Origin: Brevibacillus brevis
Lineage (GTDB): Bacteria > Bacillota > Bacilli > Brevibacillales > Brevibacillaceae
Direction: 5' to 3'
Length of the DNA stretch: 64,000 bases
Assembly (NCBI RefSeq): GCF_900637055.1
Contig: NZ_LR134338.1
Span: forward strand, 227,501 to 291,500
In this document: piece by piece, positions 10,156 to 19,725 of the stretch
Layout: each line of letters begins with the position of its first letter
Numbering within the stretch: position 1 is the stretch's first letter
The notes under the pieces: generated by a model
What the model saw: only the letters and a program-made list of their open reading frames with translations
Databases searched by the model: none
What the model was told of the DNA's origin: nothing
Program-made: the position numbers and the translations under genes

Positions 10156-10884
10156 ATGTTCGTTAAATCGTTACCGAACATACTAACCGTAAGCAATTTG
10201 TTTCTGGGAGTTTTAGCAATTATTCTTGCGTTTCGAGGCGATCAATACGTCGAATATGCAGCGATCACAGTGATCATTGGTATGCTGGCAGACGGGCTGG
10301 ATGGACGTGTAGCTCGTATGTTGAATGCCCAAAGCGAGTTCGGGAAGGAATTGGATTCACTTTCTGACGTCATTACATTTGGGATTGCGCCAGCGTTCAT
10401 CATGTATGTTGTCGTCTTGCAACACTTTGATTTGCTTGGGATTCTCATTACAGCCATTTTTCCGATCTGTGGTGCGCTGCGTTTGGCGCGTTTTAACGTA
10501 CAGGCCGGGGTTCCGGGGTATTTCATCGGTTTGCCGATTACGGCAGCGGGGGGCGTACTGGCTACGCTCGCACTCTATCACCAAGTATTCACTCCGGTAT
10601 TGCTTGCCGTAAGTATGTTGCTGCTGGCCTTTTTGATGGTATCAAAGGTCAAGTATCCTAACTTTAAAAAAGTGGGGATTCCAAAGTCTGCTTACTGGAT
10701 CACACCCATTATCATCGCGATTGTGGTTGTTGTAGCGATTAAGTATCCGCAGCAATTTCCCAAAATCGTCTTCCTGCCACTTGCTTTTTATGCACTTTAC
10801 GGAATAAAAAAAAACGTTGACTTTCTTGTCAAAAAATTACGCAAGCGTAAAAACAAAGAGGAAGAATCCGTTCCGTTTGAATAG
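10156..10884 (+). CDS. pssA: CDP-diacylglycerol-serine O-phosphatidyltransferase
   Basis: The enzyme makes phosphatidylserine from CDP-diacylglycerol and serine, the first step towards phosphatidylethanolamine. The 242-residue protein shows the complete CDP-alcohol phosphotransferase signature DG-x2-AR-x8-G-x3-D-x3-D (about residues 39-61). Several hydrophobic membrane helices follow, and the tail is lysine-rich (about 215-240). It sits 114 bases after disA, behind an AGGAGG site, and ends at a bidirectional terminator. The class could include phosphatidylglycerophosphate synthase, but the fold length and C-terminal helices fit PssA better. Confidence 0.85.
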   Translation: MFVKSLPNILTVSNLFLGVLAIILAFRGDQYVEYAAITVIIGMLADGLDGRVARMLNAQSEFGKELDSLSDVITFGIAPAFIMYVVVLQHFDLLGILITAIFPICGALRLARFNVQAGVPGYFIGLPITAAGGVLATLALYHQVFTPVLLAVSMLLLAFLMVSKVKYPNFKKVGIPKSAYWITPIIIAIVVVVAIKYPQQFPKIVFLPLAFYALYGIKKNVDFLVKKLRKRKNKEEESVPFE

Positions 10885-10893
10885 TTGCGGCAT

Positions 10894-10930
10894 AAAAAAA
10901 CCCACACTTCCATGTGCGGGTTTTTCTTTT
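10894..10930. terminator. Bidirectional terminator between convergent genes
   Basis: The stem pairs CCCACAC (10901-10907) with GTGCGGG (10914-10920) with one mismatch. It is flanked by an A run on the left and a T run on the right, so it can stop transcription from pssA and from the minus-strand gene ending at 10981. Confidence 0.85.
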
Positions 10931-10980
10931 TTTGTATGCAACTTTTTTTAGGGTTCATTCGTAATACGAGTAGCGGACTT

Positions 10981-11376
10981 TTAAGACAGATTGAAGACAC
11001 CCAAAGTATTCAGTCGGTTGGATTCTTTCTGAAGCACATCTTCTAGCTTAATGTCAGTAATATTGCATAAGGCAGTGAGGTAAAAGAGGTTTTTGCCGAG
11101 CTCAGCAGTAACTACATCGCGACAATGCTCGCACAGCGGTCCGTTAAAGTGGGTGTCCAAATGGGACTTGTTGTCCTCCAGATTTTTGTTCGAATCGTAC
11201 GTCTGTTTTTTGGCAACCACTTCGACACAGCCGCATTCGGTGATGGCTTTCGTCAGTGAACGGTTAATGCGGGATGCCGTTTCCTGAACTTTGGACATGA
11301 CGTCCAGTACGCTACGATGTCTGATCAAAAGCTCGGATACTTGCGTTTGAAAGTCGTCTATGTTTCGATTGTCCAT
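10981..11376 (-). CDS. Conserved protein of unknown function, MazG-like helical pattern
   Basis: The 131-residue protein was not recognised with certainty. It is predicted to be helical, with a CGC motif near 50, an LCEHCRD motif near 81 and a C-terminal GKNLFYLTALCN stretch near 94. That last stretch recalls the helical core of MazG-type proteins; homologues of this shape occur in Bacilli. The two cysteine pairs could bind a metal. The start ATG at 11376 follows AGAGGTG by six bases. It is the only minus-strand gene between radA and sigH, convergent to pssA and divergent from yacL. Confidence 0.65.
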   Translation of the reverse strand: MDNRNIDDFQTQVSELLIRHRSVLDVMSKVQETASRINRSLTKAITECGCVEVVAKKQTYDSNKNLEDNKSHLDTHFNGPLCEHCRDVVTAELGKNLFYLTALCNITDIKLEDVLQKESNRLNTLGVFNLS

Positions 11377-11499
11377 CTGGTTCACCTCTGCTTTAGGCTG
11401 TTGGTATCGTCATAATTTTCTCTCATTACGATACTGACATTATAAGAAGGGAGTCAGCTCCCTGTCAATTTATCATCAAAGGAAACGAGTGTTCCCGGG

Positions 11500-11569
11500 T
11501 TGACGAGAAAATGACAACTATGTTAAAATTTTTGGCTATTTGACATGGCAAAATCTTTTTTGCTATAGT
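11500..11569 (+). promoter_or_regulatory. Two tandem SigA promoters before yacL
   Basis: P1 has TTGACG (11500-11505) and TAAAAT (11524-11529), 18 bases apart. P2 has TTGACA (11540-11545) and an extended TGC-TATAGT (-10 hexamer 11564-11569), also 18 apart. P2 is the better match. Both point towards yacL and the isoprenoid and tRNA synthetase genes downstream. Confidence 0.75.
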
Positions 11570-11662
11570 GAGGGAAAGTAAAATGAAGCATTATAATGAT
11601 TTGGAAAAAAATAGGGTTTTACTCTTAGGGTTCTGTCTATATTAGTAAAAGGAGGTGAAGGC

Positions 11663-12751
11663 ATGTTACGCCGAGTAGGAAAATTCATTTTTGTTTTGAT
11701 AGGTGGCGGATTGGGGTATCGATTTGGCGACGAACTGTTCTCGCTGCTCGATCCACTGTTAAACTTTGGTGTAGTAGCCGGATCGCAATATATTGGAGCT
11801 GTACTGGGTGCCATCTTGTTTTTCTTTTTAGCGAATTGGGTTGTCGATTATGTTCTGCGCATCGTTCGATGGGGAGAAGAGACACTCGTCAAAATGCCGG
11901 TTGTCGATGTGATGTTCGGAGCGATGGGGTTGATTAGTGGTCTTATTGTTGCATTCTTATTATTCCTGCCCATCAGTAAAATTCCGATTCCATTTGTAGG
12001 AGATCTTTTGCCGTTAATTGTTTCCGGGTTGCTCGGTTATTTGGGCTTCCAGGTAGGATTTCGCAAGCGGGACGAGATTATGTCGGTATTTTCGATTGGA
12101 CGTAAGGATAAGAAAAAGGAAAGTGCGACAACTGCCGTTAACTTGGAAAATAAAATCCTCGATACCAGCGTCATCATTGACGGACGCATCGCAGATATTT
12201 GCCGTACCGGCTTTCTGGAAGGGGTACTGGTCATTCCGGGATTTGTGCTAGAGGAGCTGCAGCATATCGCCGATTCCTCCGATGTACTGAAGAGAAACCG
12301 CGGTCGTCGTGGTCTGGATATCTTGAACAAGATTCAAAAAGAAATGAAGGTAAAGGTTCAGATTTGGGAAGGCGATTTTGAAGAAGTGTCCGAGGTGGAC
12401 AGCAAGCTGATCAAGCTCGCCAAGCTCATTAACGGAAAGGTCGTAACAAACGATTTTAACCTGAACAAGGTATGTGAGCTGCAAGGTGTTGCGGTATTGA
12501 ACATCAATGATTTGGCGAATGCAGTCAAGCCCGTTGTTTTACCTGGAGAAGAAATGAACGTTCAAGTCATCAAGGATGGGAAAGAGCACGGTCAGGGTGT
12601 CGCTTATCTGGACGATGGCACCATGATTGTTGTAGAGGGCGGACGAGAATACATCGGAAACGACGTTGATGTTCTCGTAACGAGTGTGCTGCAAACGTCA
12701 GCAGGACGCATGATTTTCGCCAAACCAAAGTTGCTGGAACGCGCGTTATAG
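11663..12751 (+). CDS. yacL: PIN/TRAM domain membrane protein YacL
   Basis: The 362-residue protein has four hydrophobic segments in the first 145 residues. A PIN-type nuclease domain starts at [15 protein letters not shown] (about 168-182), with the conserved acidic residues, and a C-terminal TRAM domain (about 290-350) probably binds RNA. Members are suspected RNases or toxin-like nucleases anchored to the membrane; the substrate is not known. The gene has its own promoters and leads into ispD 24 bases downstream. This gene order is conserved in Bacilli. Confidence 0.9.
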   Translation: MLRRVGKFIFVLIGGGLGYRFGDELFSLLDPLLNFGVVAGSQYIGAVLGAILFFFLANWVVDYVLRIVRWGEETLVKMPVVDVMFGAMGLISGLIVAFLLFLPISKIPIPFVGDLLPLIVSGLLGYLGFQVGFRKRDEIMSVFSIGRKDKKKESATTAVNLENKILDTSVIIDGRIADICRTGFLEGVLVIPGFVLEELQHIADSSDVLKRNRGRRGLDILNKIQKEMKVKVQIWEGDFEEVSEVDSKLIKLAKLINGKVVTNDFNLNKVCELQGVAVLNINDLANAVKPVVLPGEEMNVQVIKDGKEHGQGVAYLDDGTMIVVEGGREYIGNDVDVLVTSVLQTSAGRMIFAKPKLLERAL

Positions 12752-12775
12752 AAAAGACAGGAGAGGGATGAATCA

Positions 12776-13462
12776 GTGAGTACGGGTGTCGTGATCGTTG
12801 CAGCCGGTTCGGGTAAACGAATGGGTGGACAACGAAACAAGTTGTGGTTACCGCTTGCTGGCGAGCCGATCTTGGCTCATACGGTACGTCTTTTTGCTAC
12901 TCATCCCGACATTGATGAAGTCGTGCTAGTGGTGAGTGAAGCTGACCACGCAGAAGTAACGACCTGGCTCTCGGCTGAAAAGCTGCCAGTTGTGGTTACT
13001 CTGGGTGGAGCCGAGCGACAAGACAGTGTGAGAAATGGCTTGGCTTCACTATCCGCAAATTGCGATTACGTACTGGTTCACGATGCTGCTCGTCCTTTCG
13101 TCACTCGCAAACAGATCAGTGACATGATCAAACAGGTGCAACAAGATCAGGCAACGATCATGGCAGTACCTGTCAAAGATACGATTAAAGTGGTGGGGGC
13201 AACAGGACTTGTAGAGTCAACCCCGGCACGGGAAAGCTTGTGGGCGGTTCAAACCCCACAAGCTTTTCGTATGTCTTTATTGCGAGAGGCACATCAGGCA
13301 GCAGAGGCAGCGGGGAAGCTGGGTACGGATGATGCGATGCTGGTAGAGTGGCTGGGGCATTCGGTATCGATTATAAACGGAAGCTATGAGAACATTAAGA
13401 TTACTACGCCAGACGATCTGTGGTTTGGTGAAGAGATATTGCGGAAACGAAAGGGAGAGTAG
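12776..13462 (+). CDS. ispD: 2-C-methyl-D-erythritol 4-phosphate cytidylyltransferase
   Basis: IspD joins CTP and methylerythritol phosphate in the non-mevalonate isoprenoid pathway. The 228-residue protein has the nucleotide-binding loop VAAGSGKRMGG (about residues 8-18), DAARPFV near 103 and the late motif WAVQTPQAF near 155, all typical of the family. The start is GTG after GAGAGGG. It is followed by ispF after three bases, the enzyme two steps later, so co-expression is clear. It is a separate gene, not an IspDF fusion. Confidence 0.95.
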   Translation: MSTGVVIVAAGSGKRMGGQRNKLWLPLAGEPILAHTVRLFATHPDIDEVVLVVSEADHAEVTTWLSAEKLPVVVTLGGAERQDSVRNGLASLSANCDYVLVHDAARPFVTRKQISDMIKQVQQDQATIMAVPVKDTIKVVGATGLVESTPARESLWAVQTPQAFRMSLLREAHQAAEAAGKLGTDDAMLVEWLGHSVSIINGSYENIKITTPDDLWFGEEILRKRKGE

Positions 13463-13465
13463 CTC

Positions 13466-13939
13466 ATGCGTATTGGACAAGGTTTTGACGTGCATCAATT
13501 AGTAGAAGGGCGTCCATGCATTATCGGAGGCGTCACCATCCCGTATGAAAAAGGCTTGCTAGGGCATTCTGACGCGGATGTTCTCCTTCATGCGATTAGT
13601 GACGCAATTCTTGGAGCGATTGGTGAAGGGGATATTGGCCGTCATTTTCCAGATACAGACCCGGCTTTCAAGGATGCGGATAGCGTAAAGCTGCTGGAGC
13701 ATGTATGGAAGTTGGTTCGGGAGCGCGGATACCGCTTAGGAAACGTGGATGCAACGATCATTGCCCAAGCACCGAAGATGGCGCCGTACATCCCGCAAAT
13801 GTGTGAAGTCATTGCACGCGTTCTGGAAGCAGACGATCTCTCGCAAGTGAATGTGAAGGCGACTACCTCCGAGAAACTCGGTTTTACAGGCAGAGGGGAA
13901 GGAATCGCTGCACAGGCAGTATGCTTGCTTGTCAAGTAG
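13466..13939 (+). CDS. ispF: 2-C-methyl-D-erythritol 2,4-cyclodiphosphate synthase
   Basis: IspF cyclises the CDP-methylerythritol phosphate intermediate and releases CMP. The 157-residue protein has GFDVHQL (about residues 6-12) and [17 protein letters not shown] (about 35-51), which bring the Asp, His and His zinc ligands, and the C-terminal [17 protein letters not shown] (about 132-148). It acts as a trimer. It is tightly coupled to ispD, and gltX follows 87 bases downstream. Confidence 0.96.
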   Translation: MRIGQGFDVHQLVEGRPCIIGGVTIPYEKGLLGHSDADVLLHAISDAILGAIGEGDIGRHFPDTDPAFKDADSVKLLEHVWKLVRERGYRLGNVDATIIAQAPKMAPYIPQMCEVIARVLEADDLSQVNVKATTSEKLGFTGRGEGIAAQAVCLLVK

Positions 13940-14026
13940 AGGGGCAAGGTGTAACATAAAGCCTTAGATACGTTTTTACTTAGGTCAAGGTTATAGCCTT
14001 TTACATTCATAAGGATGGTGCTACCA

Positions 14027-15493
14027 ATGGCGAAAGAAATTCGCACTCGTTATGCGCCGAGTCCTACGGGGCATTTACACATCGGCGGTGCGCGAACAGC
14101 GCTCTTCAATTATCTTTTTGCAAAACATCACGGTGGTTCGTTCATCGTTCGGATTGAGGATACGGACCAGACGCGGAATAAGGAAAATGCGGACGAAGAG
14201 CAAATGAAAAACCTGAAATGGCTCGGCGTAACATGGGAAGAAGGTACGGACGTTGGTGGACCATATGGACCGTACCGTCAAACAGAGCGCCTGGACATTT
14301 ATCGGAAATATATCGATCAATTGCTGGCAGAAGGCAAAGCGTACTACTGCTATGCGACAAAAGAAGAGCTGGATGCAGAGCGTGAAGAACAGATCGCGCG
14401 TGGAGAAACACCACGCATTCTGGAAAAGCACCGCCATGTAACGGACGAGCAGCGTGCTCAGTACGAAGCAGAAGGGCGAGTGCCATCCATTCACTTCCTC
14501 GTTCATGATGATCGCGAGTATGTTGTGAACGACCTGATTCGTGGACAGGTAACCTTCAACTCCAACGAGATGGGCGATTTCGTTATTTGCCGTCCGGACG
14601 GGATTCCTACATACAATTTCGCCGTTGTAGTAGACGACTATTTGATGAAAATTAGCCACGTCATTCGTGGAGAAGAGCATCTGTCCAACACGCCTCGTCA
14701 GTTGATGATTTATGAAGCGTTTGGGTGGGAAGCGCCTGACTTTGCTCACTTGGCATTGATCCTCAACCAAGATGGCAAAAAGATGTCCAAGCGCGACGAG
14801 AGCATTCTTCAGTTCATTGAACAGTACCGTGACCTCGGCTTCTTGCCAGAAGCAATCGTGAACTTCCTTGTTCTTTTGGGATGGTCTCCAGGTGGCGAAG
14901 AAGAGATTTTCTTAATGGAAGATCTGATCAAGCTGTTCTCGATGGACCGCGTGAACAAGTCGCCAGCTGTGTTTGATGCAACGAAGATGAACTGGATGAA
15001 CAACTTCTATTTGAAGCGCCAACCGCTGGATATGATTACAGACATGTGTATCCCTCATCTGCAAAAAGCTGGTTTCATCGAAGAAAATTTGTCTGCTGAG
15101 AAGCGCGAATGGGTTCGCAGTATTGTAGGCCTGTACCAAGAGCAAATGTCCTACTGTGCGCAAATCGTTCCGTTGGCAGCTCTTTTCTTCCTCGACGAAG
15201 TGGTGTACGATGAAGAAGCAACTCTGGTGCTGAAAGAACCACAATTGCCGGAAGTACTTGCTTCCTTTGTGAAACACCTTTCTGCCCAGGATGCATATAA
15301 TGTGGATGTTATTAAAGCGGTACTCAAGGACGTGCAAAAGGAAACGGGTCACAAAGGCAAGGCATTGTTTATGCCGGTCCGCGTAGGAGCAACTGGCCAG
15401 GCGCATGGTCGTGATCTGGCAGAGACATTGTATCTGCTTGGACGCGACAAGGTGATTGCACGTGCAGAGCAAGTAATTGCAAACGGTCAGTAG
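14027..15493 (+). CDS. gltX: Glutamyl-tRNA synthetase
   Basis: GltX charges tRNA-Glu and, in Bacilli, also tRNA-Gln before amidation by GatCAB. The 488-residue class I synthetase has the HIGH-type motif in PSPTGHLHIGGART (about residues 10-23) and the KMSKR loop (GKKMSKRD, about 249). The start ATG 14027 (MAKEIRTRYAPSP) follows AAGGATGGTG; an upstream in-frame GTG at 14015 is inside that site. It precedes a T-box leader and cysE-cysS, the order known from B. subtilis. Confidence 0.96.
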   Translation: MAKEIRTRYAPSPTGHLHIGGARTALFNYLFAKHHGGSFIVRIEDTDQTRNKENADEEQMKNLKWLGVTWEEGTDVGGPYGPYRQTERLDIYRKYIDQLLAEGKAYYCYATKEELDAEREEQIARGETPRILEKHRHVTDEQRAQYEAEGRVPSIHFLVHDDREYVVNDLIRGQVTFNSNEMGDFVICRPDGIPTYNFAVVVDDYLMKISHVIRGEEHLSNTPRQLMIYEAFGWEAPDFAHLALILNQDGKKMSKRDESILQFIEQYRDLGFLPEAIVNFLVLLGWSPGGEEEIFLMEDLIKLFSMDRVNKSPAVFDATKMNWMNNFYLKRQPLDMITDMCIPHLQKAGFIEENLSAEKREWVRSIVGLYQEQMSYCAQIVPLAALFFLDEVVYDEEATLVLKEPQLPEVLASFVKHLSAQDAYNVDVIKAVLKDVQKETGHKGKALFMPVRVGATGQAHGRDLAETLYLLGRDKVIARAEQVIANGQ

Positions 15494-15529
15494 AGCATTG
15501 GCTGGTTTTCTTTTATAAATTATGAATGC

Positions 15530-15820
15530 GACGATCAGGAGAAGTACAACAGTCTGCACATCTACAGAGAGGATGGATAGGTGAGAGCCATCTAATGTGC
15601 CCTGTATGGAAATGCCCCTGTGAGCAATGAGCTGAACCTATCTTTTAAAAGATAGCAGTAAGCGCCATCGGCTTCCCGCCGTTATCGGGATGTGAGCGAG
15701 ATTTGCTCATGACTGTTTTGAGAGTTTTTATTGACAGTCATGACGATCTAAGCAGAGTGGAACCACGGTAAACCCGTCTCTGTCCCTTCGTGTTTGAGGG
15801 GATAGGGACGTTTTTTATTT
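15530..15820 (+). promoter_or_regulatory. T-box riboswitch, cysteine type, before cysE-cysS
   Basis: Stem I is formed by GCACAT/ATGTGC and GATGG/CCATC, with the distal AGAGAG and GGTGAGAG motifs. The specifier loop presents TGC (15613-15615), a cysteine codon. The T-box core GAGTGGAACCACGG lies at 15755-15768. Its TGGA would pair with a tRNA acceptor end that has U at the discriminator position, as in tRNA-Cys. A terminator stem (15782-15787 with 15804-15809) and T run follow. Uncharged tRNA-Cys should allow read-through into cysE and cysS. Confidence 0.92.
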
Positions 15821-15884
15821 TTTGAACCCTATCGTTGAGGGGAAACGCTGAGCAGGTAAATCAGGCAGGAGGTGCCACCCAAAA

Positions 15885-16550
15885 ATGTTAGCACAGATGA
15901 GAGATGACATTCATGCTGTTTTTGAACGAGACCCGGCTGCGCGCAGTACACTGGAAGTCGTCATGACCTATTCCGGTTTGCACGCGATATGGGGGCACCG
16001 GATTGCCCACAGGCTCTGGAAGGCTGAGCTGTGTACACTCGCCCGAATTGTCTCTCAACTATCCCGTTTTTTCACGGGAATTGAGATTCATCCGGGCGCA
16101 ACCATTGGCCGCGGCCTGTTCATTGACCATGGCATGGGTGTTGTGATCGGAGAGACGTGCGAAATCGGAGACAATGTAACGATTTATCAAGGGGTTACAC
16201 TCGGGGGAACAGGTAAGGAAAAAGGAAAGCGTCACCCTACGATCGGCAACGATGTCATTATTGCTACGGGAGCAAAAGTGTTGGGCTCCTTCAAAATTGG
16301 CGATAATTCAAAGATAGGGGCTGGTGCCGTTGTCTTGCAGGAGGTACCGCCTAACTCGACCGTTGTAGGAATCAAGGGACGCATCGTCATCCAGGATGGC
16401 AAGCGGGTCAAAAACGATCTGGACCATGTAAACATGCCAGACCCGGTAGCGGATACGATTCGTATGATGCAAAAGGAAATTGATCAATTACGCAAAGAAT
16501 TGGAGCTTTTGAGGGAGGATAAAAAGAACGATGGGCATTCAGCTGACTAA
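15885..16550 (+). CDS. cysE: Serine O-acetyltransferase
   Basis: CysE makes O-acetylserine from serine and acetyl-CoA, the first step of cysteine synthesis. The 221-residue protein has an N-terminal helical part (about 1-65) and a left-handed hexapeptide-repeat helix (about 66-185) with the catalytic segment [10 protein letters not shown] near 81. The tail (185-221) is charged and coiled-coil-like. It lies directly under a cysteine T-box, so expression should rise when charged tRNA-Cys falls. Its last 20 bases overlap cysS. The start could also be ATG 15897. Confidence 0.94.
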   Translation: MLAQMRDDIHAVFERDPAARSTLEVVMTYSGLHAIWGHRIAHRLWKAELCTLARIVSQLSRFFTGIEIHPGATIGRGLFIDHGMGVVIGETCEIGDNVTIYQGVTLGGTGKEKGKRHPTIGNDVIIATGAKVLGSFKIGDNSKIGAGAVVLQEVPPNSTVVGIKGRIVIQDGKRVKNDLDHVNMPDPVADTIRMMQKEIDQLRKELELLREDKKNDGHSAD

Positions 16551-17937
16551 CACGATGACGCGGCGAAAGGAACCGTTTCACACATTGGAGCCAGGAAAGG
16601 TAAAAATGTACGTGTGCGGCCCGACCGTGTACAACTACATCCACATTGGAAATGCGCGCCCTGCCATTGTTTTTGATACACTGCGCCGTTACTTGAAGTA
16701 TCGTGGCTATGAAGTGACATTCGTGCAAAATATTACGGACGTAGATGACAAATTGATTCGTGTGGCGAATCAGGAAGGTGTCACTGTCAAAGAAGTGGCG
16801 GATCGATACACGGATGCGTACAATGCTGATCTGAAATCACTGAACGTATCGCCACCAGATATTCAACCGCGAGTGATGCAGACCATTCCAGAGATCATTG
16901 AATTCGTGCAAGGGCTGATTGAAAAAGGCTTTGCGTACGAGAGTGAAGGTGACGTCTATTTCCGCACGGGACGTTTTCAGGAATACGGAAAGCTTTCGCA
17001 TCAACCGTTGGATGATTTGCAGGCAGGTGCTCGTGTAGAAATCAACGAGAAAAAGGAACATCCCCTAGACTTCGTACTTTGGAAAGCGGCCAAGACCGGA
17101 GAAGTTACCTGGGACAGTCCGTGGGGCGAAGGAAGACCGGGATGGCATATTGAGTGCTCGGCAATGGCCCTAAAGTTTTTGGGTGAGGAAATCGATATCC
17201 ATGCGGGCGGAACAGACCTTGTGTTCCCGCACCACGAGAACGAAATTGCCCAGTCGGAGTGCTTTACGGGTAAAGTGTTTGCTCGTTATTGGCTACACAA
17301 CGGCATGCTTAATATCGATAACGAAAAAATGTCCAAATCCCTCGGGAATTTCTTGCTTGCGCGAGAGCTTTCGGAGAAATTCGGCGGTCAATTAATTCGA
17401 TTCTTTATGCTTCAGGGGCACTATCGCAACCCGATCAATTTTAGCGAAGAGTTGATCGAACAGGCGGCCAATGGTTTGGATAGAATCAAGACTGCGTATA
17501 CGAATCTTTCCCATCGTCTAGATACCGTGCGCGCAGAAGAGCCGAATGATCAGGCACAGGAGCAGGCACGAATCATCGGGGAGCTTCGTGAGCGATTCAT
17601 TACTGAGATGGATGATGATATCAATACAGCGAATGCTATTACCGTTATTTTTGACGTCGTGAAGGAAGCCAACCTGTATTTGCGTCATCAAAATGTAGGC
17701 GAAACCGAAGTTCGTGCATACATGGATTTGTTGGTGGAGTTGACGGAGGTTCTTGGTCTTGAAATTGCAGAAGAGCAGGAGCTGGTGGATAGTAAGATCG
17801 ATGCGTTGATCGAAGAGCGCACAGAAGCTCGCAAAGCAAGAAACTTTGCGCGTTCTGACGAAATCCGCGATCTGCTCGCAGCAAAAGGAATCGTGCTGGA
17901 GGACACGCCACAAGGTGTTCGCTGGCGTCGAAAATAA
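16531..17937 (+). CDS. cysS: Cysteinyl-tRNA synthetase
   Basis: CysS charges tRNA-Cys. The 468-residue class I enzyme has the zinc-ligand cysteine in VCGPTVYN (near residue 28), the HIGH-type HIGNARP (about 38-44), the zinc site ECSAM (near 209) with HAGGTDL and PHHENE, and the KMSKS loop (near 267). It overlaps cysE and shares its T-box control, which couples cysteine supply and charging. The C-terminal anticodon-binding region is complete. Confidence 0.96.
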   Translation: MGIQLTNTMTRRKEPFHTLEPGKVKMYVCGPTVYNYIHIGNARPAIVFDTLRRYLKYRGYEVTFVQNITDVDDKLIRVANQEGVTVKEVADRYTDAYNADLKSLNVSPPDIQPRVMQTIPEIIEFVQGLIEKGFAYESEGDVYFRTGRFQEYGKLSHQPLDDLQAGARVEINEKKEHPLDFVLWKAAKTGEVTWDSPWGEGRPGWHIECSAMALKFLGEEIDIHAGGTDLVFPHHENEIAQSECFTGKVFARYWLHNGMLNIDNEKMSKSLGNFLLARELSEKFGGQLIRFFMLQGHYRNPINFSEELIEQAANGLDRIKTAYTNLSHRLDTVRAEEPNDQAQEQARIIGELRERFITEMDDDINTANAITVIFDVVKEANLYLRHQNVGETEVRAYMDLLVELTEVLGLEIAEEQELVDSKIDALIEERTEARKARNFARSDEIRDLLAAKGIVLEDTPQGVRWRRK

Positions 17938-17954
17938 GGGGCCGAAGAAAATAG

Positions 17955-18359
17955 ATGCAAAAAGAAGAACTGACCCGAGATCCTAATCTGACAAATCCAC
18001 TCGTGCTTGCCTTCCTCGGGGATGCCACCTATTCGCATTGTGTCAGGTATCATTTGATCGCCAAGGGGCTGGTTAAACCAAACCAGCTCCACAAGGCGGC
18101 CAACCGCTATGTTTCAGCGAAAGCACAGGCCAATGTGTTGTTGACGTTAATGCCCACATTGCCGGAGGAAGAATTGAATGTAGTGAAGCGGGGGCGGAAT
18201 GCCAAATCCGGCTCCAGTGCCAAAAACGCCGATATTATCGACTACCGTCATGCAACGGCTTTTGAAGCATTGATCGGGTACCTGTACTTGAGTGGAAAAG
18301 AAGAGCGGATCGCTGAAATTGTGCAGCAGGCTTTTGCCATAGTGGAAGGAGAATCATGA
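17955..18359 (+). CDS. mrnC: Mini-ribonuclease III
   Basis: Mini-RNase III matures the 23S rRNA precursor in Bacilli. It is an RNase III catalytic domain without a double-stranded RNA-binding domain. The 134-residue protein has the active-site segment VLAFLGDATYS (about 15-25) and the second acidic site FEALIGYLYL (about 109-118), expected to act as a dimer. It lies between cysS and rlmB, the conserved order, so it is under the same T-box-controlled transcript at least in part. Confidence 0.94.
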   Translation: MQKEELTRDPNLTNPLVLAFLGDATYSHCVRYHLIAKGLVKPNQLHKAANRYVSAKAQANVLLTLMPTLPEEELNVVKRGRNAKSGSSAKNADIIDYRHATAFEALIGYLYLSGKEERIAEIVQQAFAIVEGES

Positions 18360-18360
18360 A

Positions 18361-19116
18361 ATGAGTGAAGAGTGGATTCTGGGGAAAAACCCCGTCATCG
18401 AGGCTTTGCGATCAGGCCGTACGATCAATAAGATTTGGATTGCAGAGGGAACGAATAAAAATCTGATGGGACCTGTCTTTGCCTTGGCGAAAGAACAGGG
18501 TGTCATTGTGACGACAGCGAACCGCAAAAAGCTGGATCAGCTCGTGTCGACGGACAACCATCAGGGTGTAGTGGCTTCAGTTGCCGCTTATGATTACGTA
18601 GAAATAGACGATATTTTGAAGCGGGCAGAGGAAAAAAACGAGGCGCCGTTCATTTTGCTGTTGGACGAGCTGGAAGATCCGCATAACCTCGGTTCGATCA
18701 TGCGGACAGCCGATGCAGTCGGGGCTCATGGTGTCATCATTCCAAAACGACGTTCTGTCAGTCTTACAGCAACAGTGGCAAAAGCTTCGGCAGGGGCGAT
18801 CAACTACGTGCCGGTAGCGCGAGTGACGAATTTGGTTCGTACCATGGAAGAGCTCAAAGAACGCGGTGTTTGGATCGCAGGAACAGACGCGAGTGCCAAG
18901 CAAGATTTCCGTCAGGGTGATTATACGATGCCGCTCGCGATTGTCATTGGTAGCGAAGGAAAAGGCATGAGTCGCCTCGTGAGGGAGAACTGTGATTTTC
19001 TTTACAGTCTTCCGATGGCGGGCAATGTTACCTCACTCAATGCTTCTGTAGCAGCTGCCTTGTTGATGTATGAAGTCTATCGCTCCAGGAGTCCAATTCC
19101 AACGCGGGTGAAATGA
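18361..19116 (+). CDS. rlmB: 23S rRNA (guanosine-2'-O-)-methyltransferase RlmB family
   Basis: This is a SpoU-type RNA methyltransferase. The 251-residue protein has an N-terminal L30e-like RNA-binding domain (about 1-80). The SPOUT domain follows, with motif 1 NLGSIMRTADA (near 117), motif 2 IGSEGKGMSR (near 197) and motif 3 LPMAGNVTSLNASVAA (near 218), which form the trefoil knot that binds S-adenosylmethionine. It starts one base after the mrnC stop. The target nucleotide (G2251-type in E. coli) is inferred from the family. Confidence 0.92.
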   Translation: MSEEWILGKNPVIEALRSGRTINKIWIAEGTNKNLMGPVFALAKEQGVIVTTANRKKLDQLVSTDNHQGVVASVAAYDYVEIDDILKRAEEKNEAPFILLLDELEDPHNLGSIMRTADAVGAHGVIIPKRRSVSLTATVAKASAGAINYVPVARVTNLVRTMEELKERGVWIAGTDASAKQDFRQGDYTMPLAIVIGSEGKGMSRLVRENCDFLYSLPMAGNVTSLNASVAAALLMYEVYRSRSPIPTRVK

Positions 19117-19117
19117 C

Positions 19118-19642
19118 ATGGCGAAACGAAAAGCCAAGCAGCTGTTGATCGTAGATGGATACAATATCATCGGCGCCTGGCCCGATCTGCGCCTGCTGAA
19201 GGATCAAGAGCGGATGGACGAGGCGCGTGATCAATTAATCGCAAAAATGGCTGAGTACCAGAGCTACACTGGTGTGAAGGTCATCATTGTCTTTGATGCG
19301 TACAACGTTCCTGGCATTGGCCGTCAAATGGAAGACTTCCAGGTTGAAGTTTATTTCACGAAGAAAAAGGAGACGGCAGACGAGAAAATTGAGCAGCTAG
19401 TCTCCCAATTTCACAATAAAAATCGACAAATTTACGTGGCAACTTCTGACTATACCTCTCAACGTGTCATATTTGGGCAGGGGGCTTTGCGCAAATCAGC
19501 GCGGGAGTTGTTGCTCGATATGGAAAATGCGGGCAAGGAAATCAAGAAACAAGTCGAAAAAACGCAAGAAGACCGCTTCTCCACGCGGATTACGCTGAAT
19601 GATGAAATAGCGAAAATATTCGAAAAATGGAGAAGGGAATAA
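19118..19642 (+). CDS. rae1: Ribosome-associated endoribonuclease Rae1 (YacP)
   Basis: The 174-residue NYN/PIN-like protein has the opening motif LLIVDGYNIIGAW (about residues 8-20), an acidic residue in VFDAYN (about 54-59) and ATSDYTSQ (about 107). B. subtilis Rae1 cuts mRNA in the ribosomal A site. It begins one base after the rlmB stop and ends the mrnC-rlmB-rae1 run. The sigH promoter lies 11 bases after its stop. Confidence 0.9.
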   Translation: MAKRKAKQLLIVDGYNIIGAWPDLRLLKDQERMDEARDQLIAKMAEYQSYTGVKVIIVFDAYNVPGIGRQMEDFQVEVYFTKKKETADEKIEQLVSQFHNKNRQIYVATSDYTSQRVIFGQGALRKSARELLLDMENAGKEIKKQVEKTQEDRFSTRITLNDEIAKIFEKWRRE

Positions 19643-19653
19643 CTTGGATTCGG

Positions 19654-19683
19654 TTGACGCTTTTTTACGGCATCATGTATAAT
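19654..19683 (+). promoter_or_regulatory. SigA promoter for sigH
   Basis: TTGACG (19654-19659) and TATAAT (19678-19683) are 18 bases apart, with an extended TG before the -10. Because the promoter lies inside the longest open frame, the sigH start must be downstream, at GTG 19726. Confidence 0.85.
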
Positions 19684-19725
19684 AGCGCTATCTATTGGAG
19701 AAACCGGTTGGCGGAGGGATCATTT

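Noticed and set aside
19627..19725. N-terminal extension of SigH
   Set aside because: A SigA promoter with extended -10 lies within it, and a proper ribosome-binding site precedes GTG 19726.
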